Origin: Pseudomonadota bacterium
GTDB taxonomy: Bacteria; Pseudomonadota; Gammaproteobacteria; Burkholderiales; Ferrovaceae
Assembly: GCA_021811145.1 (NCBI GenBank)
Contig: JAJZPN010000011.1
Coordinates: 1 to 58,770, forward strand
Direction: 5' to 3'
DNA: 58,770 nt
Shown here: one piece after another, positions 28,072 through 37,720 of the stretch
Numbering within the stretch: the first letter of the stretch is position 1
Layout of the letters: each line of letters starts with the position of its first letter
Translations under genes and position numbers: made by a program
Notes under the pieces: generated by a model
The model's input: only the letters and a program-made list of their open reading frames with translations
What the model was told of the DNA's origin: nothing
Databases searched by the model: none

Positions 28072-29598
28072 ATGACTACTCTCATTCGCGAACAGGACTT
28101 TATTCAAAGTATCGCTGATAGTTTGCAGTTTATCTCCTATTACCACCCTGTAGATTACATCAAAGCGCTCGGTAAAGCCTATGAGCTTGAGGAGTCTGAA
28201 GCAGCAAAAGATGCTATTGCACAAATTTTAACCAATTCTCGTATGTGTGCTGAAGGTCATCGGCCTATCTGCCAAGATACGGGGATTGTTGTAGTCTTTG
28301 TAAAGGTCGGCATGAACGTGCGTTTTGAGACTAACAAGAGTATTGAGGAACTCGTTAATGAGGGGGTACGCCAAGCCTATACCAATCCCCTTAATCCATT
28401 ACGAGCCTCAATTTTATCTGATCCTGCCGGAGCAAGAAAAAACACGAAAGACAATACCCCAGCAGTTGTCCATATCAATCTTGTTCCCGGTAATACAGTA
28501 AGTATTGATATCGCCGCTAAGGGAGGAGGATCTGAGAATAAATCTAAATTCGTTATGTTAAATCCCTCAGATTCGATCGTGGATTGGGTACTAAAAACTG
28601 TACCTACTATGGGCGCTGGCTGGTGTCCCCCTGGAATGCTTGGCATTGGGATTGGTGGCAGTGCTGAAAAAGCGATGCTACTTGCTAAAGAGTCTCTTAT
28701 GCAGCCTATCGATATGGCTGAACTTAAACAACGAGGACCTCAAAACCGTGCTGAGGAATTACGTATAGAAATTTACGATAAAGTTAATGCACTTGGAATC
28801 GGCGCCCAGGGGCTTGGTGGATTGTCAACTGTTCTTGATGTGAAAATAATGGATTACCCCACTCACGCAGCAAGCTTACCTGTGGCCATGATTCCCAATT
28901 GTGCAGCGACACGCCATACTCATTTTGTACTCACAGGTGAAGGCCCTGCAACGTTTACCCCGCCCTCCTTAAGCGACTGGCCTCAAGTAACCTGGAGTCC
29001 TTCCGCCAATTCACGCCACGTTAATCTTGACGAGATTACTGCAGAGGAAGTGCATTCATGGAAGCCAGGGGACACGCTTCTTTTATCAGGAAAGTTATTA
29101 ACAGGCCGTGATGCCGCACATAAACGTATACAAGACTTACTTAATCAAGGGCTCCCTCTTCCTGAGGGACTCGACTTTAAAGGGCGCTTTATTTATTACG
29201 TAGGACCAGTAGATCCAGTGGGTCAAGAGGTAGTTGGGCCAGCCGGTCCTACCACAGCAACTCGTATGGATAAGTTCACTGGCATGATGTTAGATAAAAC
29301 AGGATTACTTGGCATGATTGGTAAGGCTGAGCGAGAGCCTACAGCCATTGAGGAGATTAAAAAACATCGCTCTGTTTACTTGATCGCTGTAGGTGGAGCA
29401 GCTTATCTTGTGGCTAAGGCAATCCGTGCTTCACGCGTTGTGGCTTTTCCAGAACTTGGCATGGAAGCTGTCTATGAGTTCACTGTGGAAAACATGCCAG
29501 TTACCGTTGCTGTTGATAGTCAGGGTGATTCAGTGCATCAGTCAGGCCCCAAACAATGGCAAGGTAAGTTTAAAGGAATATCCGTGGTTAGTGCTTAA
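28072..29598 (+). CDS. fumA: Class I fumarate hydratase ([4Fe-4S])
   Basis: TCA-cycle enzyme interconverting fumarate and malate, the oxygen-sensitive iron-sulphur type unrelated to FumC. The three cluster cysteines match the family spacing: C67 (RPICQDTG), C185 (GAGWCPPG) and C277 (PNCAATRHTHF). Other signatures are GGGSENKSKF and the C-terminal GPTTATRMDKFTG and VGGAAYLVAKAI. Length 508. Its 3' end overlaps mfd by 11 bases on the other strand. The paralogue letter (A or B) cannot be decided. Confidence 0.95.
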   Translation: MTTLIREQDFIQSIADSLQFISYYHPVDYIKALGKAYELEESEAAKDAIAQILTNSRMCAEGHRPICQDTGIVVVFVKVGMNVRFETNKSIEELVNEGVRQAYTNPLNPLRASILSDPAGARKNTKDNTPAVVHINLVPGNTVSIDIAAKGGGSENKSKFVMLNPSDSIVDWVLKTVPTMGAGWCPPGMLGIGIGGSAEKAMLLAKESLMQPIDMAELKQRGPQNRAEELRIEIYDKVNALGIGAQGLGGLSTVLDVKIMDYPTHAASLPVAMIPNCAATRHTHFVLTGEGPATFTPPSLSDWPQVTWSPSANSRHVNLDEITAEEVHSWKPGDTLLLSGKLLTGRDAAHKRIQDLLNQGLPLPEGLDFKGRFIYYVGPVDPVGQEVVGPAGPTTATRMDKFTGMMLDKTGLLGMIGKAEREPTAIEEIKKHRSVYLIAVGGAAYLVAKAIRASRVVAFPELGMEAVYEFTVENMPVTVAVDSQGDSVHQSGPKQWQGKFKGISVVSA

Positions 29599-32500
29599 CA
29601 ACCAGTTTTTCCAAGTCGGCTAATACCTCTTTCACATGAGTCACTCGCTCTAATGGCGAGTGACTCTCACGATTGACACGTAATTTATCTTGCCCTGACA
29701 AACGGTATCGACCATCGCGTTGTAACAACATAATTAAATCCTGTGGCTCTAAAGGTGTATCTTTACCAAACTGTAAAACTATATTTTCATCATTGGCATC
29801 AATTTTTTGGACTACCAAAGGCTGCCCTAACAACCTTAACGCATGGCATTCAAGTAATAATTGTGCCGGTTCTGGTAACAAACCAAAACGATCAATCAAC
29901 TCGATTCTTAGTTCATCAAGAGAGGCCATATCATCACAATTAGATAAACGTTTATACAACACTAAACGCTCTTGTACATCTCCACAAAAATCATTAGGCA
30001 ATAGCGCTGGAGCATGTAAATTAATTTCTGTACTAATACTCAACGGTGCTTCAAGATCCCAGTTATCTCCTTTTTTCAACGCTTTAACGGCTTGAGTCAG
30101 CAAATCATTGTATAAAGAAAATCCCACTTCAATCATATCGCCACTTTGTGAATCACCTAATACTTCACCAGCACCACGAATCTCTAAATCTTGCATCGCC
30201 AAATAAAATCCTGACCCCAATTCTTCCATCATTTGAATGGCCTCTAACCTCTTTTTTGCAGCAGCAGTTAACGCATCACTTGGAGGAGTAAGTAAATAGG
30301 CATAAGCTTGATGATGAGAGCGACCAACTCGACCTCTTAATTGGTGAAGTTGAGCTAAACCAAAACGGTCTGCACGATTGATTAATATAGTATTCGCAGA
30401 AGGAACATCAATACCGGTTTCAATAATAGTGGAACACAATAAAATATTAGCTTGTTGGTGATAAAAATCACGCATAACTTGTTCTAGTTCACGTTCTCTT
30501 AACTGGCCGTGAGCCACAGCAATACGTGCCTCTGGCAATAATTTAGCCAAATGATCACGCATGTTTTCAATAGTATCAACTTCATTATGTAAAAAATATA
30601 ACTGCCCACCACGTTTGAGCTCTCTTAACGCTGCCTCACGCACCAAACTATCGCTGTAGGGATACACAAAGGTTTTGATTGCAAGACGCTTTTGCGGGGC
30701 TGTTGCAATCACAGAAAAATCTCTTAACCCTTCAAGAGACATTGCTAAGGTTCTTGGAATAGGAGTGGCTGTAAGAGTTAATACATCCACTTCAGCACGT
30801 AAGGCTTTTAAACGTTCTTTTTGTCGAACACCAAAGCGATGCTCCTCATCAATAATGACCAAACCCAAATTAGCAAACTGTACTTCATCAGAAATCAGCT
30901 TATGCGTACCAATGACAATATCTACTACGCCTTGACGAATCCCCTCCAAGCTTGCTGTGATCTCTTTACTCGAGCGAAAACGCGACAGTTCAGCAATTCT
31001 TACTGGCCAATCAGCAAAACGATCAGAAAAATTATTAAAATGCTGTTCTGCAAGCAACGTGGTAGGAACTAAAATGGCCACTTGTTTCCCGGCACTGACT
31101 GCCAGAAACGCAGCACGCATGGCCACTTCCGTTTTTCCAAATCCCACATCACCACAGATAAGTCGATCCATCGGCCTGCCAGAGCGCATATCATTCATTA
31201 CTGACTCAATAGCTGCCAGTTGATCTGGTGTTTCCTCAAAAGCAAATCCTTCAGTAAATGCCTCGTAATCATGATCTTTAATAGGAAAAGCAAAACCTTC
31301 TCTGGCCTGTCGTTTAGCGTATAAATCCAATAATTCTGCCGCTGTGTCACGGGCACGTGTCGCTGCTCTTTTTTTGGCTTTTTGCCACTGTCCACTCCCC
31401 AGTTTATGAAGTGGTGCCTGATCCTGTGGACCACCAGTGTATCGTGTAATAAGATGCAATTGAGTCACTGGTACATACAGCACATCGTTGTCCGCATACT
31501 GTAAGTGCATATACTCATTCACCCCTTCACCAAAATCAAGGTTGACGAGCCCACAGAATCGCCCAATACCATGATCCAAATGGACAACAGGATCGTTAAT
31601 TTTTACCTCAGATAAATCTTTAAACAAAGTATCTGTAGAACGAGTATTACCTTGACGTCGTCTTGTCTGACGTACCTGACTGGCAAACAATTCGGCTTCT
31701 GTAATTAGGGCAATATCATCAGCAACAAACACAAAACCACTGGCAATTGGCCCCACTAACAATGACACTTTAGATGTTGAGGTTAGAGCCTCTTGCCAGG
31801 TTTGGACTAATTTAAACGCCAAACCATGTTCATTGAGTAAAGTCATTAAACTCTCACGGCGTCCCAGGCTTTCGGCCATGATAATTAATCGTCCATGAAA
31901 ATGTTCTGAAAACTCTCTTAAGTGTTTAACAGGATCTTGATCACGGCGATTGATAGATAAAGATGGCAATGCTTGTGAATCTAACAACAGTGGGTATTTA
32001 CCTGAGGCGCTTAATTGATGAGATTTAATATCAATACGCTCAACGCCCTGTAACCCCTTAAAAAACTCTTCCTCTGTTAAAAATAATTCATTGGGATCAA
32101 GAACAGGATGGGCACGATTTCCCTTTAGTAACTCCCAACGAGGTTTTACTGACTGCCAGAATGATTGAATCACATCCGCCACATCGGCACTGAGATACAC
32201 GACGCTCGAATTAGGCAGGTAATCAAATATAGTTGCCATCTCCTCAAAGAAAAGCGGTAAATAGTATTCAATACCGCCAGGAGCAAGACCGTTACTGACA
32301 TCTTTATAAAAATCAGAGCGCGAGGGATCCCCTTCAAAACGATCACGAAAGCGTTGGCGAAACATTTTTCTACCAGCTTCATCCATTGGATACTCACGCG
32401 CTGGCAGTAAACGAATTTCACTTACAGGATATAGAGTTCTCTGACTATCTACATCAAAGGTACGGATACTCTCCACTTCTGTATCCATTAACTCAATACG

Positions 32501-32998
32501 AAATGGCAGTACACTCCCTGTTGCAAATAAATCAATGAGTCCACCACGTACACAATACTCACCCGGGCGCAATACTTGTGTCACATGAGTGTAGCCTGCT
32601 ATGAGCATTTGCTCTTGAAAAGCCTCGCGATCAAATTCTTGTTTGCGCCTAATAAAAAAAGTGCGTGCAGCCAAATAAGAATGGGGTGGTAGACGGTTTA
32701 ATGCTGTTGCTAAGGGAATTAACGCTACATCAAATTGTTTTTGGCTAAATTGCCACAGCGTAGCCAAACGTTCAGAAATAAGATCCGGATGAGGAGAGAA
32801 GTGATCGTAGGGAAGTGTTTCCCAATCAGGGAAAAAATAAATTCCAGCCTCAGGATTGAGCCATTTTAATTCTTCGAGTAAACGCTGAGCATGGGCCACA
32901 TTCTCAGTGAAAACAACTAAAGGCTGACCTTTACCAATTTGTTCAGAAAAATAGAACGCGTCAGCCGACCCATGCGGAGCACAAAATACATCCTTCAA
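29588..32998 (-). CDS. mfd: Transcription-repair coupling factor Mfd
   Basis: ATP-dependent translocase that removes stalled RNA polymerase at lesions and recruits UvrA. Domains in order are the UvrB-like N-terminal module (LPYDHFSPHPDLISERLATL), the RNA polymerase-interacting domain (about 460-530, VHLDHGIGRFCGL), the RecG-like motor with Walker A GDVGFGKTEVA and DEEHRFGV, the TATPIPRTL motif and QLRGRVGRS, then the C-terminal TRCF domain. The start looks like TTG 32998; no better start with a ribosome site is visible, and about 15 N-terminal residues seen in relatives may be absent. Length 1136. Confidence 0.96.
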   Translation of the reverse strand: MKDVFCAPHGSADAFYFSEQIGKGQPLVVFTENVAHAQRLLEELKWLNPEAGIYFFPDWETLPYDHFSPHPDLISERLATLWQFSQKQFDVALIPLATALNRLPPHSYLAARTFFIRRKQEFDREAFQEQMLIAGYTHVTQVLRPGEYCVRGGLIDLFATGSVLPFRIELMDTEVESIRTFDVDSQRTLYPVSEIRLLPAREYPMDEAGRKMFRQRFRDRFEGDPSRSDFYKDVSNGLAPGGIEYYLPLFFEEMATIFDYLPNSSVVYLSADVADVIQSFWQSVKPRWELLKGNRAHPVLDPNELFLTEEEFFKGLQGVERIDIKSHQLSASGKYPLLLDSQALPSLSINRRDQDPVKHLREFSEHFHGRLIIMAESLGRRESLMTLLNEHGLAFKLVQTWQEALTSTSKVSLLVGPIASGFVFVADDIALITEAELFASQVRQTRRRQGNTRSTDTLFKDLSEVKINDPVVHLDHGIGRFCGLVNLDFGEGVNEYMHLQYADNDVLYVPVTQLHLITRYTGGPQDQAPLHKLGSGQWQKAKKRAATRARDTAAELLDLYAKRQAREGFAFPIKDHDYEAFTEGFAFEETPDQLAAIESVMNDMRSGRPMDRLICGDVGFGKTEVAMRAAFLAVSAGKQVAILVPTTLLAEQHFNNFSDRFADWPVRIAELSRFRSSKEITASLEGIRQGVVDIVIGTHKLISDEVQFANLGLVIIDEEHRFGVRQKERLKALRAEVDVLTLTATPIPRTLAMSLEGLRDFSVIATAPQKRLAIKTFVYPYSDSLVREAALRELKRGGQLYFLHNEVDTIENMRDHLAKLLPEARIAVAHGQLRERELEQVMRDFYHQQANILLCSTIIETGIDVPSANTILINRADRFGLAQLHQLRGRVGRSHHQAYAYLLTPPSDALTAAAKKRLEAIQMMEELGSGFYLAMQDLEIRGAGEVLGDSQSGDMIEVGFSLYNDLLTQAVKALKKGDNWDLEAPLSISTEINLHAPALLPNDFCGDVQERLVLYKRLSNCDDMASLDELRIELIDRFGLLPEPAQLLLECHALRLLGQPLVVQKIDANDENIVLQFGKDTPLEPQDLIMLLQRDGRYRLSGQDKLRVNRESHSPLERVTHVKEVLADLEKLVVKH
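29638..29666. repeat. 11-bp perfect inverted repeat in the 3' part of mfd
   Basis: GAGTCACTCGC (29638-29648) and GCGAGTGACTC (29656-29666) are separated by 7 bases. It lies in mfd codons and about 40 bases past the fumarase stop. No T-run follows, so it is not a standard terminator, but it could protect the 3' end of the fumarase mRNA. Confidence 0.6.
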
Positions 32999-33015
32999 GA
33001 TAGTAACTCGTCGAT

Positions 33016-33357
33016 TTAAGCGTTATCTGAGCGGGTGGTGAAACTTTCACCACAACCACATGAGTCAGTTACATTGGGATTATTGAACTTGAATACAGAA
33101 TTAAGTCCTTCTCGACGATAATCGAGCTCAGTTCCATCAACAAAGGGAAGATCGGTTTGCTTTACAAGAATGACCACATTATCTTCTTGTTTAAATGAGA
33201 TATCCTCAGGATCTGCCTGATCAGCATAATCCAACACGTAAGCCAAACCAGAACAACCAGATTGTTTGACACCAAAACGTAAACCAATGCCCCCGCCACG
33301 TTTATTAAGCGCTTGACGCACATGTTGAAGTGCTGCTGGAGTTAATGTAATCGCCAT
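33016..33357 (-). CDS. iscA: Iron-sulphur cluster carrier IscA
   Basis: A-type carrier that delivers [Fe-S] clusters. The three cluster/iron cysteines are C35 (SGCSGLAYVLDY), C100 and C102 (DSCGCGESF). It reads closer to IscA than to ErpA (LRFGVKQSGCSG, FKFNNPNV). Length 113. It lies 2 bases after cysE in the order suhB-trmJ-cysE-iscA. In many gammaproteobacteria suhB-trmJ(-cysE) leads into iscR-iscS-iscU-iscA; here iscR, iscS and iscU are missing from that position. Confidence 0.93.
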   Translation of the reverse strand: MAITLTPAALQHVRQALNKRGGGIGLRFGVKQSGCSGLAYVLDYADQADPEDISFKQEDNVVILVKQTDLPFVDGTELDYRREGLNSVFKFNNPNVTDSCGCGESFTTRSDNA

Positions 33358-33359
33358 AG

Positions 33360-34061
33360 TTAATATCCTTCCTTACTACGATTAAGACTATCTAATTGCT
33401 TTGAAAGTTCTTGGCTCTTTTCTTCTAGTTCTCGACATTGTTCCATTAACTGATTAACCAACACAACTAATGGATCCTTATCATTATCTGTAGGTCCATA
33501 GGCACTGAATTGCATGGCCTCTTTTTTAATTTTTTGCGACAGATCTTCCTCAACCACTCGTCCGGGTATACCAATAACTGTCGCGCCTCTCGGCACTTCT
33601 TTTACAACCACGGCATTGGATCCAACCTTAGCACCTTCACCAATAACAATAGGTCCTATAATTTTAGCACCGGCTCCCACGATGACGCCAGGCAAGAGAG
33701 TAGGATGACGTTTTCCTTTTTGCCATGACGTACCACCCAGTGTTACCCCTTGGTAAAGAGTACAATCATCACCAATTTCAGCAGTTTCACCCACTACCAC
33801 ACCCATACCATGATCAATAAACACTCGCCGTCCAACCTTGGCGCCGGGATGGATCTCAATACCAGTTAGTCCTCTTGATAACTGAGAAATAAAACGAGCC
33901 AACCAAAACCACTGTTTCACCCATAACCAATGAGCTAACCAGTGTAATAAAATGGCATGAAAACCTGGATACAAAGAGACGACTTCCCAACGACTTCTTA
34001 CCGCTGGATCTCGGTCAAAAACGATATCAATTTGTTCACACACTCTAGACCATATTGCCAT
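33360..34061 (-). CDS. cysE: Serine O-acetyltransferase
   Basis: Makes O-acetylserine, the direct precursor of cysteine. The left-handed beta-helix hexapeptide repeats are clear (IEIHPGAKVGRRVFIDHGMG, then GDDCTLYQGVTLGG, and IGEGAKVGSNAVVVKEVPRG). The catalytic His is in DHGMGVVVGETAE. I prefer ATG 34061 (MAIWSRVCEQID), with GAAAG upstream, over a TTG at 34073. The C-terminal tail has a short coiled-coil tract. Cysteine supply fits its place next to an Fe-S assembly gene. Confidence 0.95.
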   Translation of the reverse strand: MAIWSRVCEQIDIVFDRDPAVRSRWEVVSLYPGFHAILLHWLAHWLWVKQWFWLARFISQLSRGLTGIEIHPGAKVGRRVFIDHGMGVVVGETAEIGDDCTLYQGVTLGGTSWQKGKRHPTLLPGVIVGAGAKIIGPIVIGEGAKVGSNAVVVKEVPRGATVIGIPGRVVEEDLSQKIKKEAMQFSAYGPTDNDKDPLVVLVNQLMEQCRELEEKSQELSKQLDSLNRSKEGY

Positions 34062-34076
34062 ATTTACTTTCAACCA

Positions 34077-34847
34077 TTAATCACTTTTATCTTGAGAGCG
34101 TTGGCGCTCACTACCCAGCATTTTTATATCAGGAACCAATGCGTTTAGCATACCACGAAGGATATTCACTTCTTCGTGCTCTAATCGTGCTCTAGCAAAT
34201 AAACGTCGTAAACGCGTGGTTAAACGTCCAGGATTTTCTGGGTTTAAAAATCCTGTATGAAGTAATACTTTTTCAAGGTGTGCGAAAAAATACTCTACTT
34301 CATCATGACTTGCTAAAGTCGGTTTATCAGAACTGACGATTGCTTGACCAGCCAACGCCATACGGGCCTCGTAACAGGCTATTTGAATTGCCGCAGCCAC
34401 GTTTAATGAACCAAAATTTTGGTCTGTGGGAATAGTACATAATACCTGGCACAAATCACATTCAGCGTTACTTAACCCAGACATTTCCGTACCAAAAACT
34501 AATGCCACATCCCCTTCTTTTACTTCTTGCGGTAGACGCTGAGCTAATTCTTTTATGGTAATTTGCTCATGGGACAGCTCTCGAGATCGCACGGTCATTG
34601 CCACAGCATAAGTGGTACCTTGTAATGCCTGAGTAAGAGAGCTCACAACCTCAGCTTGATCTAATATATCATCAGCCCCCGAGGCCATGGCTGAGGCCTG
34701 TTCATCAGGAAAAAACTTGGGTTGAACTAATACCAGTTTACTCAAGCCCATGGTTTTCATGGCCCGCGCTGCTGCACCAATATTGCCTGGGTGTGTTGTT
34801 TGACACATCACAATACGGATATGCTGTAATCCGTTAAACTCAGTCAT
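34077..34847 (-). CDS. trmJ: tRNA (cytidine/uridine-2'-O-)-methyltransferase TrmJ
   Basis: SPOUT-class enzyme that methylates the ribose of nucleotide 32 in several tRNAs. The N-terminal SpoU domain has IRIVMCQTTHPGNIGAAARA (Arg of motif 1), ALVFGTEMSGLSNAE and the knot segment SLNVAAAIQIACYEA. A C-terminal helical extension (about 165-256) is typical of TrmJ. Length 256. It lies between suhB and cysE. Confidence 0.94.
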   Translation of the reverse strand: MTEFNGLQHIRIVMCQTTHPGNIGAAARAMKTMGLSKLVLVQPKFFPDEQASAMASGADDILDQAEVVSSLTQALQGTTYAVAMTVRSRELSHEQITIKELAQRLPQEVKEGDVALVFGTEMSGLSNAECDLCQVLCTIPTDQNFGSLNVAAAIQIACYEARMALAGQAIVSSDKPTLASHDEVEYFFAHLEKVLLHTGFLNPENPGRLTTRLRRLFARARLEHEEVNILRGMLNALVPDIKMLGSERQRSQDKSD

Positions 34848-34853
34848 GGAAAA

Positions 34854-35630
34854 CTATGCTTTGGTTACCAAAGTTAAGAGTTGCGAGAAAATTTTAGGAT
34901 TCCCCGCCACAATATGACCCGTCTCTAAAAAGCGTTGTTCACCTTCTAAATCTGTAACCAATCCACCCGCCTCTTGAATTAATAAAACACCTGCGGCCAT
35001 ATCCCAAGGTTTTAAACCGAGTTCCCAAAAGCCATCATAGCGCCCCGCTGCCACGTAAGCCAAATCTAGTGCAGCTGAACCTGGTCGACGTATTCCAGCA
35101 CTTTCACGCATAATTACAGCGAGCATACGCATGTAGCGTTCTTGATTTTCCATACTACTATAAGGAAACCCAGAACCAATTAACGCGTCTTCCATCCTGG
35201 TTTGTTGGCTGACACGAATCCGTCTTTCATTAAGAAAAGCGCCCGCACCTCGTGTCGCAGTAAAGAGATCATTTTTAACAGGGTCATAAATGACACCTTG
35301 GGTTAATACTCCCTTGTGCGCCAAGGCAATTGACACAGCGTACATAGGAAAGCCATGGATAAAGTTAGTTGTTCCATCAATAGGATCAATAATCCACTGA
35401 TATTCAGACTCACCCACAACGCCTGACTCCTCTCCTAAAAAAGAATGGTCAGGATAAGCATCCTGTAGAGCGCTTATAATTGCCTCTTCCGCCATTTTGT
35501 CTATTTCTGAGACGTAATCTGCTGGACCTTTTTTAGCAACTTTTAAGCGCTCTAAGTCAAGCGCCGCACGATTAATAATGTGCCCAGCACGTCGTGCGGC
35601 CTTTACCGCTGTATTCAGCATAGGATGCAT
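34854..35630 (-). CDS. suhB: Inositol-1-monophosphatase SuhB
   Basis: Mg-dependent phosphatase. In E. coli SuhB also joins the ribosomal RNA antitermination complex. Metal-binding motifs are intact: GEESG (about 66-70), [17 protein letters not shown] (about 80-97) and [15 protein letters not shown] (about 210-225). Length 258. It starts the suhB-trmJ-cysE-iscA string, 9 bases after mmsA. Confidence 0.96.
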   Translation of the reverse strand: MHPMLNTAVKAARRAGHIINRAALDLERLKVAKKGPADYVSEIDKMAEEAIISALQDAYPDHSFLGEESGVVGESEYQWIIDPIDGTTNFIHGFPMYAVSIALAHKGVLTQGVIYDPVKNDLFTATRGAGAFLNERRIRVSQQTRMEDALIGSGFPYSSMENQERYMRMLAVIMRESAGIRRPGSAALDLAYVAAGRYDGFWELGLKPWDMAAGVLLIQEAGGLVTDLEGEQRFLETGHIVAGNPKIFSQLLTLVTKA

Positions 35631-35639
35631 AACAGTCCT

Positions 35640-37145
35640 CTACTTCATGGTTGGCATAGCAAACTGAGCACCTGCCTCAATACTTGCTGGCCAACGTTGG
35701 GTAACTGCTTTTTGGCGCGTATAAAAACGAACGGCTTCTGGACCATGTGCATGATGATCGCCAAATAGGCTTCGTTTCCAGCCACCGAAACTGTGGAAAG
35801 CCATCGGTACAGGGATTGGTACATTTACACCAACCATACCCACTTTCACGCGTGAAGCGTATTCGCGTGCAAAACCACCGTCACGCGTAAAGATCGCTGT
35901 CCCATTACCAAATTCATGGCTATTAACAAGTTCAAGAGCCGCGGCAAAGTTAGGTACGCGAACCACACACAACACTGGACCAAAAATTTCTTCTTTGTAA
36001 ATAACCATATCAGGAGTGACATGATCAAATAACGTACCACCTAAAAAGAATCCCTCTTCAAAGCCTGGAACCGAGAAGCCACGACCATCAACAACGAGCT
36101 TAGCTCCTTCTTTTACACCCGTATCAATATAACCTTGAATTTTCTGGCGATGAGCAGCAGTAACAACCGGGCCCATTTCAGCGGATAAATCCATACCTTG
36201 AGTCACTTTCAACTCTTTAATACGCGGGACCAATGCTTCAATGAGGGGCTCGGCAATATCACCCACTGCCACAGCAACTGAAATTGCCATACAACGCTCC
36301 CCTGCGGAACCGTAAGCAGCCCCCATTAGCGCATCTACTGTTTGATTTAGGTCAGCATCAGGCATCACAACCATATGGTTTTTAGCACCGCCTAAAGCCT
36401 GTACACGCTTACCTTGAGCCGTACCTGTTTCATAAATATATTGAGCAATCGGAGTTGAACCTACAAAACTGATAGCGTCCACATCAGGATGGTTGAGTAG
36501 TGCATCAACAGCCACTTTATCACCGTTAACCACATTGAATACGCCATCAGGAAGACCTGCTTCTTTAAGCAACTCAGCCATAAACAGGCTTGCAGAAGGG
36601 TCACGCTCGGAAGGCTTTAAAACGAAGGTGTTACCACAGGCGATAGCCATAGGTAGCATCCATAAAGGAACCATCACTGGAAAATTAAAAGGAGTAATAC
36701 CAACGGTCACTCCAATGGGTTGACGCATTGTCCAACCATCAACGCCTGTTGCAATTTGTTCAGTGTATTCACCTTTGAGCATTTCAGGAATACCGCAGGC
36801 ATATTCCACCACTTCCAAGCCACGAATCACCTCACCCTTGGCATCAGTAAATACCTTACCGTGCTCTGAAGTAATAATTTCGGCTAAACGATCATGGTTT
36901 TTTTCAAGCAACTCTTTAAACTTGAACATAACACGTGCACGGCGCAATGGGGATAAGCCTGACCACGCAGGGAAAGCCGCTTTTGCTGAAGCCACTGCTT
37001 GATTAACTTCGTCAGTTGATGCCAATGCCACTTGTCCAGACACTCTACCTGTCGCTGGATTAAAAACATCAGATTGTCGTCCACTAGTTCCCGCAACGGG
37101 ACGTCCTTGAATATAATGTCCAATTAAAGCAATTGATTGAGTCAT
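35640..37145 (-). CDS. mmsA: Methylmalonate-semialdehyde dehydrogenase (CoA-acylating)
   Basis: Aldehyde dehydrogenase that converts methylmalonate or malonate semialdehyde to propionyl- or acetyl-CoA, in valine and inositol breakdown. The catalytic Cys is C285 in [11 protein letters not shown]. The usual ALDH general-base Glu region is replaced by [14 protein letters not shown], which is diagnostic of this CoA-dependent class. [14 protein letters not shown] [14 protein letters not shown] is also typical. Length 501. Malonate semialdehyde use would connect with malonate metabolism, though that link is inferred. Confidence 0.95.
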   Translation of the reverse strand: MTQSIALIGHYIQGRPVAGTSGRQSDVFNPATGRVSGQVALASTDEVNQAVASAKAAFPAWSGLSPLRRARVMFKFKELLEKNHDRLAEIITSEHGKVFTDAKGEVIRGLEVVEYACGIPEMLKGEYTEQIATGVDGWTMRQPIGVTVGITPFNFPVMVPLWMLPMAIACGNTFVLKPSERDPSASLFMAELLKEAGLPDGVFNVVNGDKVAVDALLNHPDVDAISFVGSTPIAQYIYETGTAQGKRVQALGGAKNHMVVMPDADLNQTVDALMGAAYGSAGERCMAISVAVAVGDIAEPLIEALVPRIKELKVTQGMDLSAEMGPVVTAAHRQKIQGYIDTGVKEGAKLVVDGRGFSVPGFEEGFFLGGTLFDHVTPDMVIYKEEIFGPVLCVVRVPNFAAALELVNSHEFGNGTAIFTRDGGFAREYASRVKVGMVGVNVPIPVPMAFHSFGGWKRSLFGDHHAHGPEAVRFYTRQKAVTQRWPASIEAGAQFAMPTMK

Positions 37146-37251
37146 AATGAATCCTGTTGTACAAGAGTAAAGAACCTTTTATTTTACGCCAAATCCAATC
37201 ATTTAGGCGAGCTCCTTTATAAATAAAGTAATATTTAACAGTGGGAACCCT

Positions 37252-37713
37252 ATGATTTTTATAAGAAAACTACACTTAATATTAACTTTATTTGGTGTAT
37301 TTATGACTTTTAATACACAAGCGACCTTAGGTGGCGCTCCTTTGGGTTTAATTGACCCGTACACTATCCTTAATCAAACCGAACAATACACAAGCCAAGG
37401 TATTCCCTATCAAGTTAGTATTCAACAAAATACTCGAGGGATGGTTTTAAAAGAATTTGTTTATCAGGGGAGTGTTTTTGCTCAATTGTGGTTCGGAGCG
37501 GCAGTACCTAATTTAACTATACTTCTTGGGGACACCTATTACCAACGCTTTAACAATGCATTTAGCCAAGCCACTCTGAGAAACCATCGCCAACTTAAAG
37601 TGATTGATAATGAGTTGACCGTTTCTAATTATGGGCGCATGGGAGATTTTTGGGGAATGAGCTATTTAAGTAACCGTTTTCCTGCAGGTTTTTCAGTGAA
37701 CGATATTCAGTAA
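37252..37713 (+). CDS. DUF2844 secreted protein
   Basis: A 153-residue exported protein with a signal peptide ending near residue 24 (TFNTQA). The mature part opens TLGGAPLGL. It then contains QYTSQGIPYQVSIQQNTRG, GMVLKEFVYQGSVFAQLWFG and a Gly/Tyr-rich end, matching the DUF2844 family. It is encoded 7 bases before a DUF3443 lipoprotein, the usual pairing in Betaproteobacteria. No function is established. The pairing suggests that the small protein is a partner, substrate or inhibitor of the lipoprotein. Confidence 0.8.
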   Translation: MIFIRKLHLILTLFGVFMTFNTQATLGGAPLGLIDPYTILNQTEQYTSQGIPYQVSIQQNTRGMVLKEFVYQGSVFAQLWFGAAVPNLTILLGDTYYQRFNNAFSQATLRNHRQLKVIDNELTVSNYGRMGDFWGMSYLSNRFPAGFSVNDIQ

Positions 37714-37720
37714 ACATGTT

